Below are positions 1 through 8,772 of a stretch of 15,746 bases of DNA, in pieces. Positions within the stretch are counted from its first letter, which is position 1; each line of letters opens with the position of its first letter. Made by a program: the position numbers and the translations under genes. The stretch comes from Methylothermaceae bacterium (GTDB taxonomy: Bacteria > Pseudomonadota > Gammaproteobacteria > Methylococcales > Methylothermaceae): NCBI GenBank assembly GCA_027024125.1, contig JALVSV010000217.1, forward strand, positions 1-15,746, written 5' to 3'. The notes beneath the pieces were generated by a model. The model was not told where the DNA came from. It saw nothing but the letters and a program-made list of their open reading frames with translations, and did not search any database.

Positions 1-1338
1 CTGCATCGGCACCATCGCCAAGGTCGCCACCGAAGCGAAGGCGGCACGCATCAGGGCCCAGGGCATGGAAATCTGGGGATGACCCAAATAATCATAGATG
101 TGAGCCTGTTGCTCCCGACTGAGCGAATCGAACCAGCCCAAAGTCGTGTCGTTGTCGTGAGTTCCGGTATAGACCACATTGTCAGCGGCATGATTGTGGG
201 GCAAATAAGGATTGTCAGGCCCGCCATCGAAAGCGAATTGCAACACCAACATCCCTGGAATGCCGAATTTCTTTCTTAGCGCCTCGACCTCCGGAGTGAT
301 GATACCGAGATTCTCGGCGATGAGCGGCAACGCCCCGAAATGCTCATAGATCGCCGTCATCAGTGCCTCTCCCGGAGCTTCGACCCAACGTCCGTTCACC
401 GCAGTCTCCGAATCAACGGGAATTTCCCAATAGGCCTCGAACCCTCGGAAGTGATCGATCCGCACCCAATCAAACAGCTCCAGCTGAGTGTGCATTCGTT
501 CCACCCACCATTTGAAGCCGTCCTTATGCATCGCCTCCCAGTCATAGTGGGGATTGCCCCAACGCTGGCCGGTCGCGGAGAAATAGTCTGGCGGTACCCC
601 GGCAACCACTGTCGGACGCCCAGACTCATCGAGAAGAAAATAATGGCGGTTGGCCCAAACGTCAGCACTGTCGGTAGCGACGTAGATCGGCATGTCCCCG
701 AACAACAGAACGCCGTGATGATGGGCGTGGCGACGCAGTTCATGCCATTGCTGAAAAAACACGAACTGTTCGAATTCGACTTGCCGTATATCCTGTTCCA
801 ACTTTATGCGCATCCGTGCTAGAGCTTCAGGCTCATGGTCCCGGCAGGCTCTGGGCCAGTCCCACCAGGGAAGATGCTGGAAATGACGTTTGAGCGCCAT
901 AAAGAGGGCAAAGTCTTTCAGCCAATACGCATGGAAATGCACGAAACGCCGGTATTTCTCGAGCAACTCGCCCGAGGTCACGGTGCTGAAAACGACAGAA
1001 GCCTCGCAAAGGCATTTCAGCCTGGATTCCCGGTCATTGACGGCAGACACCACCCGGTCCGGAGGCAAAAGATCGTGTTCGACCAGCCATGTGAGATCGA
1101 TCAGGAGAGGGTTGCCGGCATGGGCGGACAGGCACTGATAAGGCGATCCATCGGAATGTGTCGGCCCAACAGGCAAGGTCTGCCATACCGAAAGTCCACT
1201 GTCGGCAAGAAGCTCGACGAAGCGGAAAGCATGCGCTCCCAAGTCACCAGTCGATCCCTCACCTGGGAGCGATGTGATATGTAAAAGTATCCCCGCGCGC
1301 CGCTTCTCCAGAACATTGTTTTCGATGTCGATTGTCAT
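1..1338 (-). CDS. malQ: 4-alpha-glucanotransferase (amylomaltase), 3' end beyond window
   Basis: This cytoplasmic GH77 enzyme transfers alpha-1,4-glucan segments between maltodextrins, linking glycogen breakdown products to longer chains and glucose. The reading frame is open for 446 codons from the ATG to the left edge; family members are about 500 residues, so roughly the last 50 are missing. The N-terminal RRAGILLHITSLPG and the stretch SDGSPYQCLSAHAGNP are typical of the family. The three catalytic acids are visible: the nucleophile Asp295 in WVRIDHFRG, the acid/base Glu342 in LIAENLG, and Asp395 in YTGTHDNDTT. The start overlaps the glgC stop by one base (TGATG), and I see no ribosome binding site of its own, so translation is probably coupled to glgC. 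Identification is firm; only the C-terminus is unseen. Confidence 0.96.
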   Translation of the reverse strand, partial: MTIDIENNVLEKRRAGILLHITSLPGEGSTGDLGAHAFRFVELLADSGLSVWQTLPVGPTHSDGSPYQCLSAHAGNPLLIDLTWLVEHDLLPPDRVVSAVNDRESRLKCLCEASVVFSTVTSGELLEKYRRFVHFHAYWLKDFALFMALKRHFQHLPWWDWPRACRDHEPEALARMRIKLEQDIRQVEFEQFVFFQQWHELRRHAHHHGVLLFGDMPIYVATDSADVWANRHYFLLDESGRPTVVAGVPPDYFSATGQRWGNPHYDWEAMHKDGFKWWVERMHTQLELFDWVRIDHFRGFEAYWEIPVDSETAVNGRWVEAPGEALMTAIYEHFGALPLIAENLGIITPEVEALRKKFGIPGMLVLQFAFDGGPDNPYLPHNHAADNVVYTGTHDNDTTLGWFDSLSREQQAHIYDYLGHPQISMPWALMRAAFASVATLAMVPMQ

Positions 1339-2606
1339 CAGCGGGCAAAATGGATCTTCTGCCCGAGCATATCCGGAGTGACGGTGACAATGCCTCCAGG
1401 ACTGACATCGAATCCGCGTTGCTTGTCTGCCTCCAGATCGTAACCAATTTCCATGCCTTCAGGAATCTGGCAACCGCGATCGATGATTGCCCGGCGGATC
1501 TTGGCATAGCGACCCACGTTGACTTCCGGCAGGACCACGGAGTGTTCAACCAGGGCCCATGAGTTGACTCTCACATCCGGTGACAGGATGGAATGACGCA
1601 CGGTGGAACCGGAAATAATACAGCCGCCGCAAATCATGGAATCGAAGGACTGACCCACCCGGTCGTGTTCCCGGTCCTCGAACACGAATTTTGCAGGAGG
1701 CGCCTGGACCTGATACGTCCAAATGGGCCAATCGCGGTCGTAAAGGTTGAGCTCCGGATTGACGCCTATCAGTTCCATATTCGCCGACCAGTAGGAATCG
1801 ATGGTGCCCACGTCGCGCCAGTAGCTCTGCACGCCGGTTTCGACGTTGAGAAAGGGATAGGCAAAGACCCGGTACTTCTTGATTGCCTCGGGAATGATGT
1901 CCTTACCGAAATCATGGCTCGAATTCAGATCGTCGGCATCTTTGATCAGCTGCTCGAACAGGAATTTGGCATTGAATATGTAGATTCCCATCGATGCCAG
2001 CGCCATATCCGGGCGACCGGGAATGCAGGGAGGATGTTCCGGCTTCTCGACGAAATCGACGATGCGGCTCTGTTCGTCCACCTGCATCACCCCAAAAGCG
2101 GAGGCATCTTTGATCGGCACCTCGATACAAGCGATGGTGAGATCGGCCTCGCTCTGAGAATGATAGGCCAGCATGGCGCCATAATCCATCTTGTATACGT
2201 GGTCCCCCGCCAGAACCAGGACGTATTCGGGTTGATAGGTGCGCAAGATATCAAGGTTCTGGTAAACGGCATCCGCCGTCCCCTGGTACCAGGATTCATG
2301 CAGACGCTGCTGAGCCGGCATCAGATCGATGAACTCTCCCAGTTCACCCCTCAGGAAGCCCCATCCCTTCTGGATATGGCGAATCAGGGAGTCTGCCTTG
2401 TATTGGGTCAGGACACCAATCCTGCGGATTCCCGAATTCAAGCAGTTGGAGAGTGTAAAGTCGATGATGCGATATTTACCCCCGAAGTGCACTGCTGGTT
2501 TAGCACGCCATTCGGTCAGCTTTCTAAGACGGGACCCACGTCCTCCAGCGAGAATAAGGGCCACGGTTTGGCGTGTCAGGCGGCTGACTACACGATTTGA
2601 TGACAT
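1338..2606 (-). CDS. glgC: glucose-1-phosphate adenylyltransferase (ADP-glucose pyrophosphorylase)
   Basis: GlgC makes ADP-glucose from ATP and glucose-1-phosphate, the committed and allosterically controlled step of bacterial glycogen synthesis. The product is 422 residues (E. coli 431). The nucleotide-binding loop LAGGRGSRL lies at residues 19-27, [17 protein letters not shown] follows, and Lys188 in FVEKPEH matches the sugar-phosphate-binding lysine (E. coli Lys195). The C-terminal part, with [10 protein letters not shown] and later hexad-like repeats, is the left-handed beta-helix. I chose the ATG at 2606 because an AGGGAG ribosome site sits seven bases before it. The frame extends upstream to an ATG at 2642 and a TTG at 2651, both without such a site. 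The E. coli activator residue Lys39 (TNKRAKP) is Trp33 here (TEWRAKP), so the response to effectors may differ. It is the first gene of a glgC-malQ operon. Confidence 0.97.
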   Translation of the reverse strand: MSSNRVVSRLTRQTVALILAGGRGSRLRKLTEWRAKPAVHFGGKYRIIDFTLSNCLNSGIRRIGVLTQYKADSLIRHIQKGWGFLRGELGEFIDLMPAQQRLHESWYQGTADAVYQNLDILRTYQPEYVLVLAGDHVYKMDYGAMLAYHSQSEADLTIACIEVPIKDASAFGVMQVDEQSRIVDFVEKPEHPPCIPGRPDMALASMGIYIFNAKFLFEQLIKDADDLNSSHDFGKDIIPEAIKKYRVFAYPFLNVETGVQSYWRDVGTIDSYWSANMELIGVNPELNLYDRDWPIWTYQVQAPPAKFVFEDREHDRVGQSFDSMICGGCIISGSTVRHSILSPDVRVNSWALVEHSVVLPEVNVGRYAKIRRAIIDRGCQIPEGMEIGYDLEADKQRGFDVSPGGIVTVTPDMLGQKIHFAR

Positions 2607-2663
2607 GGAAGATCTCCCTTGCGTGGCGGAATTTGATACCATAAAACTCAATAGCTCTTCTCC

Positions 2664-2693
2664 ATTATCAAAGAATCAACAAAGTGAACTCAA
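2664..2693 (-). promoter_or_regulatory. candidate sigma70 promoter for glgC-malQ
   Basis: On the minus strand a TTGAGT box (2688-2693) and a GATAAT box (2664-2669) are separated by 18 bases, matching the sigma70 consensus at four and five of six positions. Transcription would begin near 2656, leaving about 50 bases before the glgC ATG. The -35 box lies inside the first codons of glgB, so RNA polymerase here would compete with glgB expression. I saw only a weak rightward match for glgB (TTGCGT at 2619, CATAAA at 2640, spacing 15). This is pattern matching only. Confidence 0.4.
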
Positions 2694-4894
2694 GTCTTTC
2701 TGCCACGAAAAACCTACCGCCCGAAGTGGAAAGGATCGTAGAGGCCCGCCATCACGACCCTTTTTCGGTTTTGGGACGTCACCACGAAAACGGGGATGAA
2801 ATCGTCAGGGTGTTCCTGCCAGACGCCGCCAAAGTCGTCATAGAGAACGGGCCAGTACTGGAAAGAGTGGAAGGAACAGATCTGTTCCAAGGATCCGTCA
2901 GGGAATGGGATATCCCTCTTCATTACACTCTGCTATGGACCGATGCCGAAGGAGAAGAACACCGGATCGTCGATCCCTATACCTTCGCCCCGCAAATTCC
3001 TGATTTTGACCTTTACTTGTTTGGAACGGGAAAGCATTGGCACATCTATCGAGTGCTTGGCGCTCATTTGAGAACGGTTGATGGTATAGAAGGCACGCTG
3101 TTTTCCGTCTGGGCCCCCAATGCCGAGCGGGTCAGTGTCGTCGGGGCCTTCAACCAGTGGGATGGCCGGCGCCACCCCATGCGTTGCCGCTACGATGCCG
3201 GTGTGTGGGAGTTGTTCATTCCCGGTGTGGGAGAAAACACGATCTACAAGTTCGAGATCCGTAATCGCCGCAGTGGCGAGGTCTTCCTCAAGACCGATCC
3301 TTACGGCCAATTTTACGAATTACGTCCCAAGAACGCCGCTATCGTGGTCAAAGACGACGCTTACCAATGGCAGGACGGCGAATGGATTAAAAAACGAGGT
3401 CAATGGGACTGGCAGCACACCCCCATGTCCGTCTATGAGGTTCATCTGGGCTCCTGGCGCCGGGACGAAGATGGCGGGTTCCTGGGATACCGGGAGCTGG
3501 CCAAGGAATTGGTCAGTTACGTCAAGGAACAGGGGTTCACCCACATCGAACTGCTGCCGATCACCGAACATCCATTGGACATGTCATGGGGCTATCAGGC
3601 AACCGGTTATTTTGCCCCCACCAGCCGATTCGGCAATCCGGACGATTTCCGCTGGTTCGTCGATCATTGCCACCAGAACGGCATCGGTATCATTCTCGAC
3701 TGGGTACCGGCACACTTTCCCAAGGACGCATGGGCCCTGGCCTGGTTCGATGGCGAACCTCTGTATGAACATGCAGACCCCAGGCGGGGGGAACACCGCG
3801 ACTGGGGCACTTTGATTTACGACTACGGGCGCAACGAGGTCAAAAATTTTCTGCTCGGCAGTGCAATGTACTGGCTGGAGGAATATCACATCGACGGTCT
3901 CAGGGTCGATGCCGTCGCCTCCATGCTGTACCTGGATTATTCCCGGGAGCCCGACGACTGGGTACCCAATAAATATGGTGGAAATGAGAACCTTGAAGCC
4001 ATTGACTTCCTGCGAGAACTCAACAGCATCACCCAAGAGCAACATCCAGGCACGGTCGTCATCGCCGAGGAATCCACTGCATGGCCCCAGGTAACCCGGC
4101 CACCCTGGGTCGGGGGATTGGGCTTTGCCATGAAATGGAACATGGGATGGATGCACGACACGCTTCTCTATTTCTCCAAGGATCCTATTCACCGCAAATA
4201 CCATCATGACCAGCTGACCTTTGGATTGCTCTACGCCTTCACCGAGAATTTCGTTTTGCCGTTTTCCCATGACGAAGTCGTCCACGGCAAAGGATCGATG
4301 CTGGGAAAAATGCCTGGTGACGAGTGGCAGCGCTTTGCCAATCTTCGCCTGCTCTACACCTACATGCTCACCTACCCGGGCAAAAAGCTCCTGTTCATGG
4401 GGTGTGAATTCGCTCAGCCGGCAGAATGGAACTACGACAGTGAACTGGAGTGGCAGGTACTGAAATATCCCCTTCACAAGGGGGTTCAGAGTCTTTTGGC
4501 AGATCTTAATCGCCTGTACCAGAAGCATCCGGAATTGTACCAACATGAGTTCGAGTCCCAGGGCTTCGAATGGATAGACTGTCACGACTCGGCACAGTCA
4601 ACTTTGAGCTATATCCGAAAAAGCGATGACGATTTCCTTCTCGTGGTGCTCAACTTCACACCGGTGCCACGCCACGACTATCGAATCGGCGTACCCGAAT
4701 CTGGCATCTATCAGGAAATATTCAACTCAGACTCCACCTTTTATGGTGGTAGCAATGTAGGTAATGCCTGGGTTGAAGCCGAGAAGAAACCCTGGATGGG
4801 GCGCCCCTACTCCATCAGCATCACCCTGCCGCCCATGGCGGGTATCGTACTTTGCCGTCAACCCGATGAAGACGAAGAAGAACAAGAAGACTGA
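2684..4894 (+). CDS. glgB: 1,4-alpha-glucan (glycogen) branching enzyme
   Basis: GlgB cuts alpha-1,4 chains and rejoins them as alpha-1,6 branches on growing glycogen (GH13). The 736-residue length matches the long E. coli type (728). The order is an N-terminal N1 domain ([11 protein letters not shown] near residue 23), a CBM48 module ([20 protein letters not shown]), the alpha-amylase barrel ([13 protein letters not shown] onward) and a C-terminal beta domain. The catalytic residues are present: nucleophile Asp409 in [11 protein letters not shown], acid/base Glu462 in VIAEEST, and Asp530 in [13 protein letters not shown]. The protein ends in an unusual acidic run, [12 protein letters not shown] is the only usable start, since a stop lies 40 bases upstream and no other start codon intervenes; no clear ribosome site precedes it. 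It heads the glgB-glgA operon. Confidence 0.97.
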   Translation: MNSSLSATKNLPPEVERIVEARHHDPFSVLGRHHENGDEIVRVFLPDAAKVVIENGPVLERVEGTDLFQGSVREWDIPLHYTLLWTDAEGEEHRIVDPYTFAPQIPDFDLYLFGTGKHWHIYRVLGAHLRTVDGIEGTLFSVWAPNAERVSVVGAFNQWDGRRHPMRCRYDAGVWELFIPGVGENTIYKFEIRNRRSGEVFLKTDPYGQFYELRPKNAAIVVKDDAYQWQDGEWIKKRGQWDWQHTPMSVYEVHLGSWRRDEDGGFLGYRELAKELVSYVKEQGFTHIELLPITEHPLDMSWGYQATGYFAPTSRFGNPDDFRWFVDHCHQNGIGIILDWVPAHFPKDAWALAWFDGEPLYEHADPRRGEHRDWGTLIYDYGRNEVKNFLLGSAMYWLEEYHIDGLRVDAVASMLYLDYSREPDDWVPNKYGGNENLEAIDFLRELNSITQEQHPGTVVIAEESTAWPQVTRPPWVGGLGFAMKWNMGWMHDTLLYFSKDPIHRKYHHDQLTFGLLYAFTENFVLPFSHDEVVHGKGSMLGKMPGDEWQRFANLRLLYTYMLTYPGKKLLFMGCEFAQPAEWNYDSELEWQVLKYPLHKGVQSLLADLNRLYQKHPELYQHEFESQGFEWIDCHDSAQSTLSYIRKSDDDFLLVVLNFTPVPRHDYRIGVPESGIYQEIFNSDSTFYGGSNVGNAWVEAEKKPWMGRPYSISITLPPMAGIVLCRQPDEDEEEQED

Positions 4895-4906
4895 CCTCAT
4901 TGTGAC

Positions 4907-6364
4907 GTGAAAATACTATTTATCACCAGCGAACTGTATCCGCTCATAAAGACCGGTGGTTTGGCCGATGTGGCTGGAAGTCTGCCCCAGGCCCTGCGCG
5001 ATCTCGACAATGACGTGCGGGTGTTGCTGCCTGCTTATGGCAAGATCAAGGAACGACTCCCCGATGCTGTTCCGGTGACAGAAATGCATCTGTTGGGCCA
5101 GCCGGTGAGGGTGCTGTCAACAACTGCCCCCGGGAGCGAAATTCCCCTGTGGCTGCTGGATGCCCCCAAATGGTTCGATCGGCCTGGCAACCCCTATCTA
5201 CAATCCGATGGAACGCCCTGGCACGACAATGACGAACGTTTCGGCGCCCTGTGCTGGGCGGGGGTTCTCCTGGCCCGTAACCAGGTCGGGCTGAATTGGC
5301 AGGCCGATATCGTCCATTGCAACGACTGGCAAAGCGGCCTGGTTCCAGCCTTACTGTCACCAATAGACGAACGCCCGGCAACGGTCTTCACCATCCACAA
5401 CCTGGCCTATCAGGGAATCTTCCCCAAAAGCTCCCTTTCCAAACTGGAATTACCAGCTTCTTTGTGGACCCCGGAAGGACTGGAATTCCACGATCAACTG
5501 TCCTTCATCAAAGGTGGACTGGCCTACGCTGACCGCATCAATACCGTCAGCCCCACCTATGCTCAGGAAATCCAGACCGCGCGTTTTGGCTGCGGTTTGG
5601 AGGGTCTGCTCAGACATCGCAGTGATCGCCTGAGCGGGATTCTCAACGGAATCGATACGGACAAATGGGATCCAACCAACGACCAACTGATCCCACAAAA
5701 TTATGACGCCAAATCGCTCGAGAAAAAAAATGCCAACAAGAAGGCTCTTCAGGAACGTTTTGGCCTGCCTGCACAGGACAAACAGATCTTGATGGCTTTC
5801 ATCGGTCGCCTGGTCCCGCAAAAAGGCGTCGATCTGATCCTCAAGGCCCTGCCAGCCCTGCTGAAACATCCCTTCCAGATGGTCTTCCTGGGGTCTGGTT
5901 CCAGCGACTACGAACACAGCCTGCTCTACTGGTCACGCCGCCATCCCGACCAGATCGCGGTCCACATCGGTTACGACGAGGCACTTTCCCATCTGGTCGA
6001 AGCCGGAGCCGATATGTTTCTGATGCCCTCCAAGTTCGAACCCTGCGGCCTCAATCAGATGTTCAGTCAGCGCTACGGTACCGTGCCCATCGTTCACCGG
6101 ACCGGTGGCCTGGCAGATACCGTCGAAGATGCAATTCCCAGTCAACTGAAAGCGGCAACCGGAATCAGCTTCGACCTTGCCGACCCCGGCGCCCTGCTGG
6201 AAGCCATCAAACGGGCCTGGTTGCTATATGACCAACCTTCCGTATGGCGAAAGCTGCAACGATCAGGCATGGCAAAGGATTTTTCCTGGCACCGCAGTGC
6301 CAAAGAATACTGTCAACTCTATCGACAAGCGCTGTCGGATCTCAGTCCGCAATCAAGTAGATAA
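4907..6364 (+). CDS. glgA: glycogen synthase (ADP-glucose type)
   Basis: GlgA adds glucose from ADP-glucose to the non-reducing ends of glycogen (glycosyltransferase family 5, GT-B fold). It has 485 residues (E. coli 477). The N-terminal ADP-glucose-binding KTGGLADV is at residues 15-22, followed by HCNDWQSGLVPALL and TIHNLAYQGIF in the first Rossmann domain. GRLVPQKGVDLI and PSKFEPCGLNQMFSQRYG lie in the second, with catalytic Glu378 in EPCG, then RTGGLADTVED. The start is GTG, fixed by the conserved N-terminus (MKILFITSELYPLIKTGG). It lies 12 bases after the glgB stop with no recognisable ribosome site, so reinitiation after glgB is likely. The ADP-glucose form fits glgC in the same cluster. 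No U-rich terminator is visible just after it. Confidence 0.97.
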   Translation: MKILFITSELYPLIKTGGLADVAGSLPQALRDLDNDVRVLLPAYGKIKERLPDAVPVTEMHLLGQPVRVLSTTAPGSEIPLWLLDAPKWFDRPGNPYLQSDGTPWHDNDERFGALCWAGVLLARNQVGLNWQADIVHCNDWQSGLVPALLSPIDERPATVFTIHNLAYQGIFPKSSLSKLELPASLWTPEGLEFHDQLSFIKGGLAYADRINTVSPTYAQEIQTARFGCGLEGLLRHRSDRLSGILNGIDTDKWDPTNDQLIPQNYDAKSLEKKNANKKALQERFGLPAQDKQILMAFIGRLVPQKGVDLILKALPALLKHPFQMVFLGSGSSDYEHSLLYWSRRHPDQIAVHIGYDEALSHLVEAGADMFLMPSKFEPCGLNQMFSQRYGTVPIVHRTGGLADTVEDAIPSQLKAATGISFDLADPGALLEAIKRAWLLYDQPSVWRKLQRSGMAKDFSWHRSAKEYCQLYRQALSDLSPQSSR

Positions 6365-6734
6365 GCTGCTACATTTAGGATGGCGGGTAAAGGCCTGCAG
6401 AGTTAATGAACAGAACACCTGATCATGGAAGCTGACCCGGGTCTTCGTCGACAGTTTCCGCACCCATCACACCACAACCGTGTTCATAGCAGCAGGGAGG
6501 CAGAGGCCACAGGATGAGAACCCCATGTGGAAGCTTCTCGAACACGGCCTTGGGGAACGGCCGTCGGCTATAAGCTTTGAACCGACCAAGGGTGCCGGAT
6601 ACCCGATCATCCAGACCGGATAGGGCCTTCCTCCCGATACCAGCAGCGTATGGCTGTCGATGATTGCCCCCTGGTATGACCTACTGTTCGACCATACTTT
6701 CTTCATCAACAACATTCGAAATTTCACAACCCAT
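6365..6734. other. 370-base gap between glgA and the permease; no convincing gene
   Basis: This stretch has no long conserved-looking reading frame. It holds a 30-codon frame (6425-6517, ATG) whose stop overlaps the ATG of a second short frame at 6514, but neither has a good ribosome site or a recognisable product. No obvious rho-independent terminator for glgA and no strong promoter for the permease were found; TATAAG at 6569-6574 resembles a -10 box but lacks a -35 partner. Several inverted repeats fill 6495-6635 and are listed separately. The permease frame is open leftward from 6735 to 6624, so its start could lie inside this gap. Confidence 0.6.
6495..6635 (+). ncRNA. possible structured leader RNA upstream of the permease (speculative)
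   Basis: A closing helix can form between GGGAGG (6495-6500) and CCTCCC (6630-6635), continued by GGCC (6505-6508) with GGCC (6624-6627). Inside it lie hairpins CCACA/TGTGG (6507-6511 with 6526-6530, an alternative to the inner closing pairs), CCTTGG/CCAAGG (6548-6553 with 6586-6591) and GTCGG/CCGAC (6563-6567 with 6582-6586). I cannot match it to a known riboswitch class. In GC-rich sequence such pairing can arise by chance, so this is only a candidate. Confidence 0.2.
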
Positions 6735-8507
6735 ATGACCCCAGATGCGTGGATGGCCCTGGCCACGACTTCTTTATGTATCCTGTTGCTGGCCTGGGGC
6801 CGCTGGGCGCCGGAACTGATCTTATTGAGTGGCGTCACTGTGCTTTTGCTGGCCGGTGTCATCGACGTATCTCAGGCCTTGGCGGGTCTGAGCAATCCCG
6901 GCATGGTGACCGTTGCCCTGATGTACGTCCTGGTTGCCGGCATTCGGGAAACCGGCGGAGTGGAAATGATCGTCCGTTACCTATTGGGACGCCCACGCTC
7001 GATCACTGGCGCCATGCTCCGCACGCTTACCCCAGTCTTCGTGCTCAGCGCATTTCTCAATAACACCCCGGTAGTCGCCACCTTCATACCAGCCGTGGTC
7101 ACCTGGTCGAAGCGGCTCAAATTCCCCATTTCCAGATTACTGCTGCCACTCAGTTACGCCGCCATGCTGGGCGGTGCCTGCACTCTGATCGGCACCAGCA
7201 CCAATCTGGTCGTCAACGGGCTACTTGCCGAACGCCACCCGGATCTTGCACTTGAACTGTTCGATCTTGCCATCGTAGGAATTCCAATTGGCGTTGCAGG
7301 CCTTGTCTATATGCTGGCTTTTGCCCGTTGGCTTTTACCTGCACGAGATACGAGCGCCACTCTCTTCGCCAATCCCAAAGAATACACCATCGAAATGGAG
7401 GTCGATCCCGATGGGCCCTTGGCCGGCAAGACCGTTGAAGCGGCAGGGTTGCGCCACCTCGGGGATGTGTATCTGGTGGAAATCGAACGCAATGGCGACA
7501 TACTCGCTGCCGTCGGTCCCCAAGAGAAACTCAAGGGTGGTGATCGACTGATCTTTGCCGGCAGCACCCACGCCGCCATCGACCTGCAGCAGATCAAGGG
7601 CCTGAGGCCTTCCACCCACACCGGTTTCAATCTCATGAACCACCCTGACCGTTGTATTGTCGAGGTGGTGGTTTCACCAGAATGTGGTCTGGTGGGCCAG
7701 ACGATTCGCGACGGGCGGTTCCGCAGCCAATATGGTGCAGCGGTTCTGGCAGTCTGCAGAGAAGGCCATAGGGTCGAAGGCAACCTGGGAAACGTTCGCC
7801 TGAAACCCGCCGATACACTTCTTCTGGAGACCCGTCCCAATTTCCTGGAACAATTCGGTCAGGCGCGGGACTTTCTCCTGGTCAGTGAAGTACAAGGTCC
7901 GGCACGCCCGGACCACACTAAAAGCTGGTTGGCATGGTTGATCCTGGTATCCGTCGTCGTCATGGCAGCCAGTGGCATCGTCGAGCTGTTCAAGGCCGTC
8001 TTGGCCGGGGGTGCCGCCATGCTGCTCAGCGGTTGCTGCACCTTCACCAAGGCCAAGCGCAGTGTGGACGGCCCTATTTTACTGACCATCGCTTCTTCCT
8101 TCGCCCTGGGAAAGGCGCTGGAGGTTTCTGGTGCCGGCATGGTCATGGCACAAGGTATGCTGACCCTTGCTGACAGCCCCGTGACCCTTCTGGCTCTCAC
8201 CTATTTCCTGGTGACACTGCTCACCTCGCTGATCACCAACAATGCTGCCGCTGTCCTGGTCTTTCCAATCCTGATGGCAGTGGTCGAACATCTGCACCTG
8301 AACCCCATTCCCTATTTGATCACCCTGATGCTGGCAGCCTCGAGCAGTTTTGCCACCCCGATCGGATATCAGACCAACCTCATGGTCTATGGCCCCGGAG
8401 GCTACCGATTTCGTGACTATTTGATCTTCGGTGGCGGTCTGACCCTATTGGTGGGATGTATGACCATTTGGCTGGTTCCGGTACTATGGCCATTGCGACC
8501 GGCATAG
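6735..8507 (+). CDS. SLC13/CitM-type permease with two internal RCK_C (TrkA_C) domains
   Basis: This is an inner-membrane ion-coupled permease of the SLC13/ArsB-CitMHS superfamily; the substrate (sulfate, dicarboxylate or other) cannot be read from the sequence. It has 590 residues. About six hydrophobic segments occupy residues 5-215, two soluble RCK_C domains lie at about 216-290 and 306-375, and about six further segments run from 396 to the end. The two halves carry the matching family hairpins: NNTPVVATFIP with GTSTNLVVNG (153-160), and TNNAAAVLVFP with GYQTNLMVYG (544-551). RCK_C domains usually bind regulatory ligands. I chose the ATG at 6735 because the first membrane segment follows directly; an ATG at 6660 would add 25 residues. 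Neither has a clear ribosome site. It lies 370 bases after glgA, so it is probably its own unit. Confidence 0.88.
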   Translation: MTPDAWMALATTSLCILLLAWGRWAPELILLSGVTVLLLAGVIDVSQALAGLSNPGMVTVALMYVLVAGIRETGGVEMIVRYLLGRPRSITGAMLRTLTPVFVLSAFLNNTPVVATFIPAVVTWSKRLKFPISRLLLPLSYAAMLGGACTLIGTSTNLVVNGLLAERHPDLALELFDLAIVGIPIGVAGLVYMLAFARWLLPARDTSATLFANPKEYTIEMEVDPDGPLAGKTVEAAGLRHLGDVYLVEIERNGDILAAVGPQEKLKGGDRLIFAGSTHAAIDLQQIKGLRPSTHTGFNLMNHPDRCIVEVVVSPECGLVGQTIRDGRFRSQYGAAVLAVCREGHRVEGNLGNVRLKPADTLLLETRPNFLEQFGQARDFLLVSEVQGPARPDHTKSWLAWLILVSVVVMAASGIVELFKAVLAGGAAMLLSGCCTFTKAKRSVDGPILLTIASSFALGKALEVSGAGMVMAQGMLTLADSPVTLLALTYFLVTLLTSLITNNAAAVLVFPILMAVVEHLHLNPIPYLITLMLAASSSFATPIGYQTNLMVYGPGGYRFRDYLIFGGGLTLLVGCMTIWLVPVLWPLRPA

Positions 8508-8524
8508 GCACCCTGCCTCCAGTC

Positions 8525-8552
8525 GGAGAATCATTATTTCCCGGGATTCTCC
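8525..8552 (+). terminator. 8-bp hairpin after the permease, weak terminator candidate
   Basis: A perfect inverted repeat pairs GGAGAATC (8525-8532) with GATTCTCC (8545-8552) around a 12-base loop, starting 17 bases after the permease stop. The tail is TATTCGTC, not a U-run, so it may act as an mRNA-stabilising 3' structure or a poor terminator. The rest of 8508-8772 holds no supported gene; the gpmA promoter and repeats are at its right end. Confidence 0.35.
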
Positions 8553-8688
8553 TATTCGTCACCCATGCCACCTGGATCCTCCACATTTCTCCCCGATATC
8601 ACCGGGTTACATACCAACAATCCTTGTCGGGATCCTTCCTTCTGCAACTGGCATTTCAGCACCATCACTGCTATCTGGCTCCCATGAC

Positions 8689-8717
8689 GTGACTGAAGCA
8701 TTCCCAGGATTTAAAAT
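8689..8717 (+). promoter_or_regulatory. candidate sigma70 promoter for gpmA
   Basis: GTGACT (8689-8694) and TAAAAT (8712-8717) are 17 bases apart, matching the -35 and -10 consensus at four and five of six positions. Transcription would begin near 8724, about 50 bases before the gpmA ATG. The -10 box lies wholly inside a perfect palindrome, which could be an operator. Confidence 0.42.
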
Positions 8718-8743
8718 CCTTGGTTTTGCCTTATTTCCAAGGA
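8706..8743 (+). repeat. two overlapping inverted repeats before gpmA
   Basis: AGGATTT (8706-8712) pairs with AAATCCT (8714-8720), a 15-base palindrome. Its right arm overlaps TCCTTGG (8717-8723), which pairs with CCAAGGA (8737-8743) around a 13-base loop. In DNA the first may be a repressor site over the -10 box; in RNA from an upstream start the two hairpins would be mutually exclusive. The gpmA ribosome site (AAGGAG, 8757-8762) lies just downstream. Confidence 0.45.
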
Positions 8744-8772
8744 AGCACATCCATTTAAGGAGTTATCGATCC

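Noticed and set aside
1593..2600. 335-codon open frame on the plus strand opposite glgC
   Set aside because: It is a shadow of the strongly conserved glgC frame and shows no recognisable family or ribosome site.
3584..4585. 333-codon open frame on the minus strand opposite glgB
   Set aside because: It mirrors glgB codon structure and encodes nothing recognisable.
6414..6424. ACCTGATC resembles part of a TPP riboswitch
   Set aside because: The CTGAGA half and the rest of the conserved core are missing, and no thiamine gene follows.
6425..6480. GAAGCTGACC near 6427 resembles the 5' end of E. coli RNase P RNA
   Set aside because: The conserved core (such as the GAGGAAAGTCC segment) is absent downstream, so the match is chance.
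6425..6574. Two short overlapping frames (ATGA) in the gap after glgA
   Set aside because: About 30 and 20 codons, poor ribosome sites, composition without protein-like features; more likely noncoding.
8689..8772. Longer N-terminus for GpmA from the GTG at 8689
   Set aside because: The extension covers the promoter-like boxes and inverted repeats, and the ribosome site fits the ATG at 8773.
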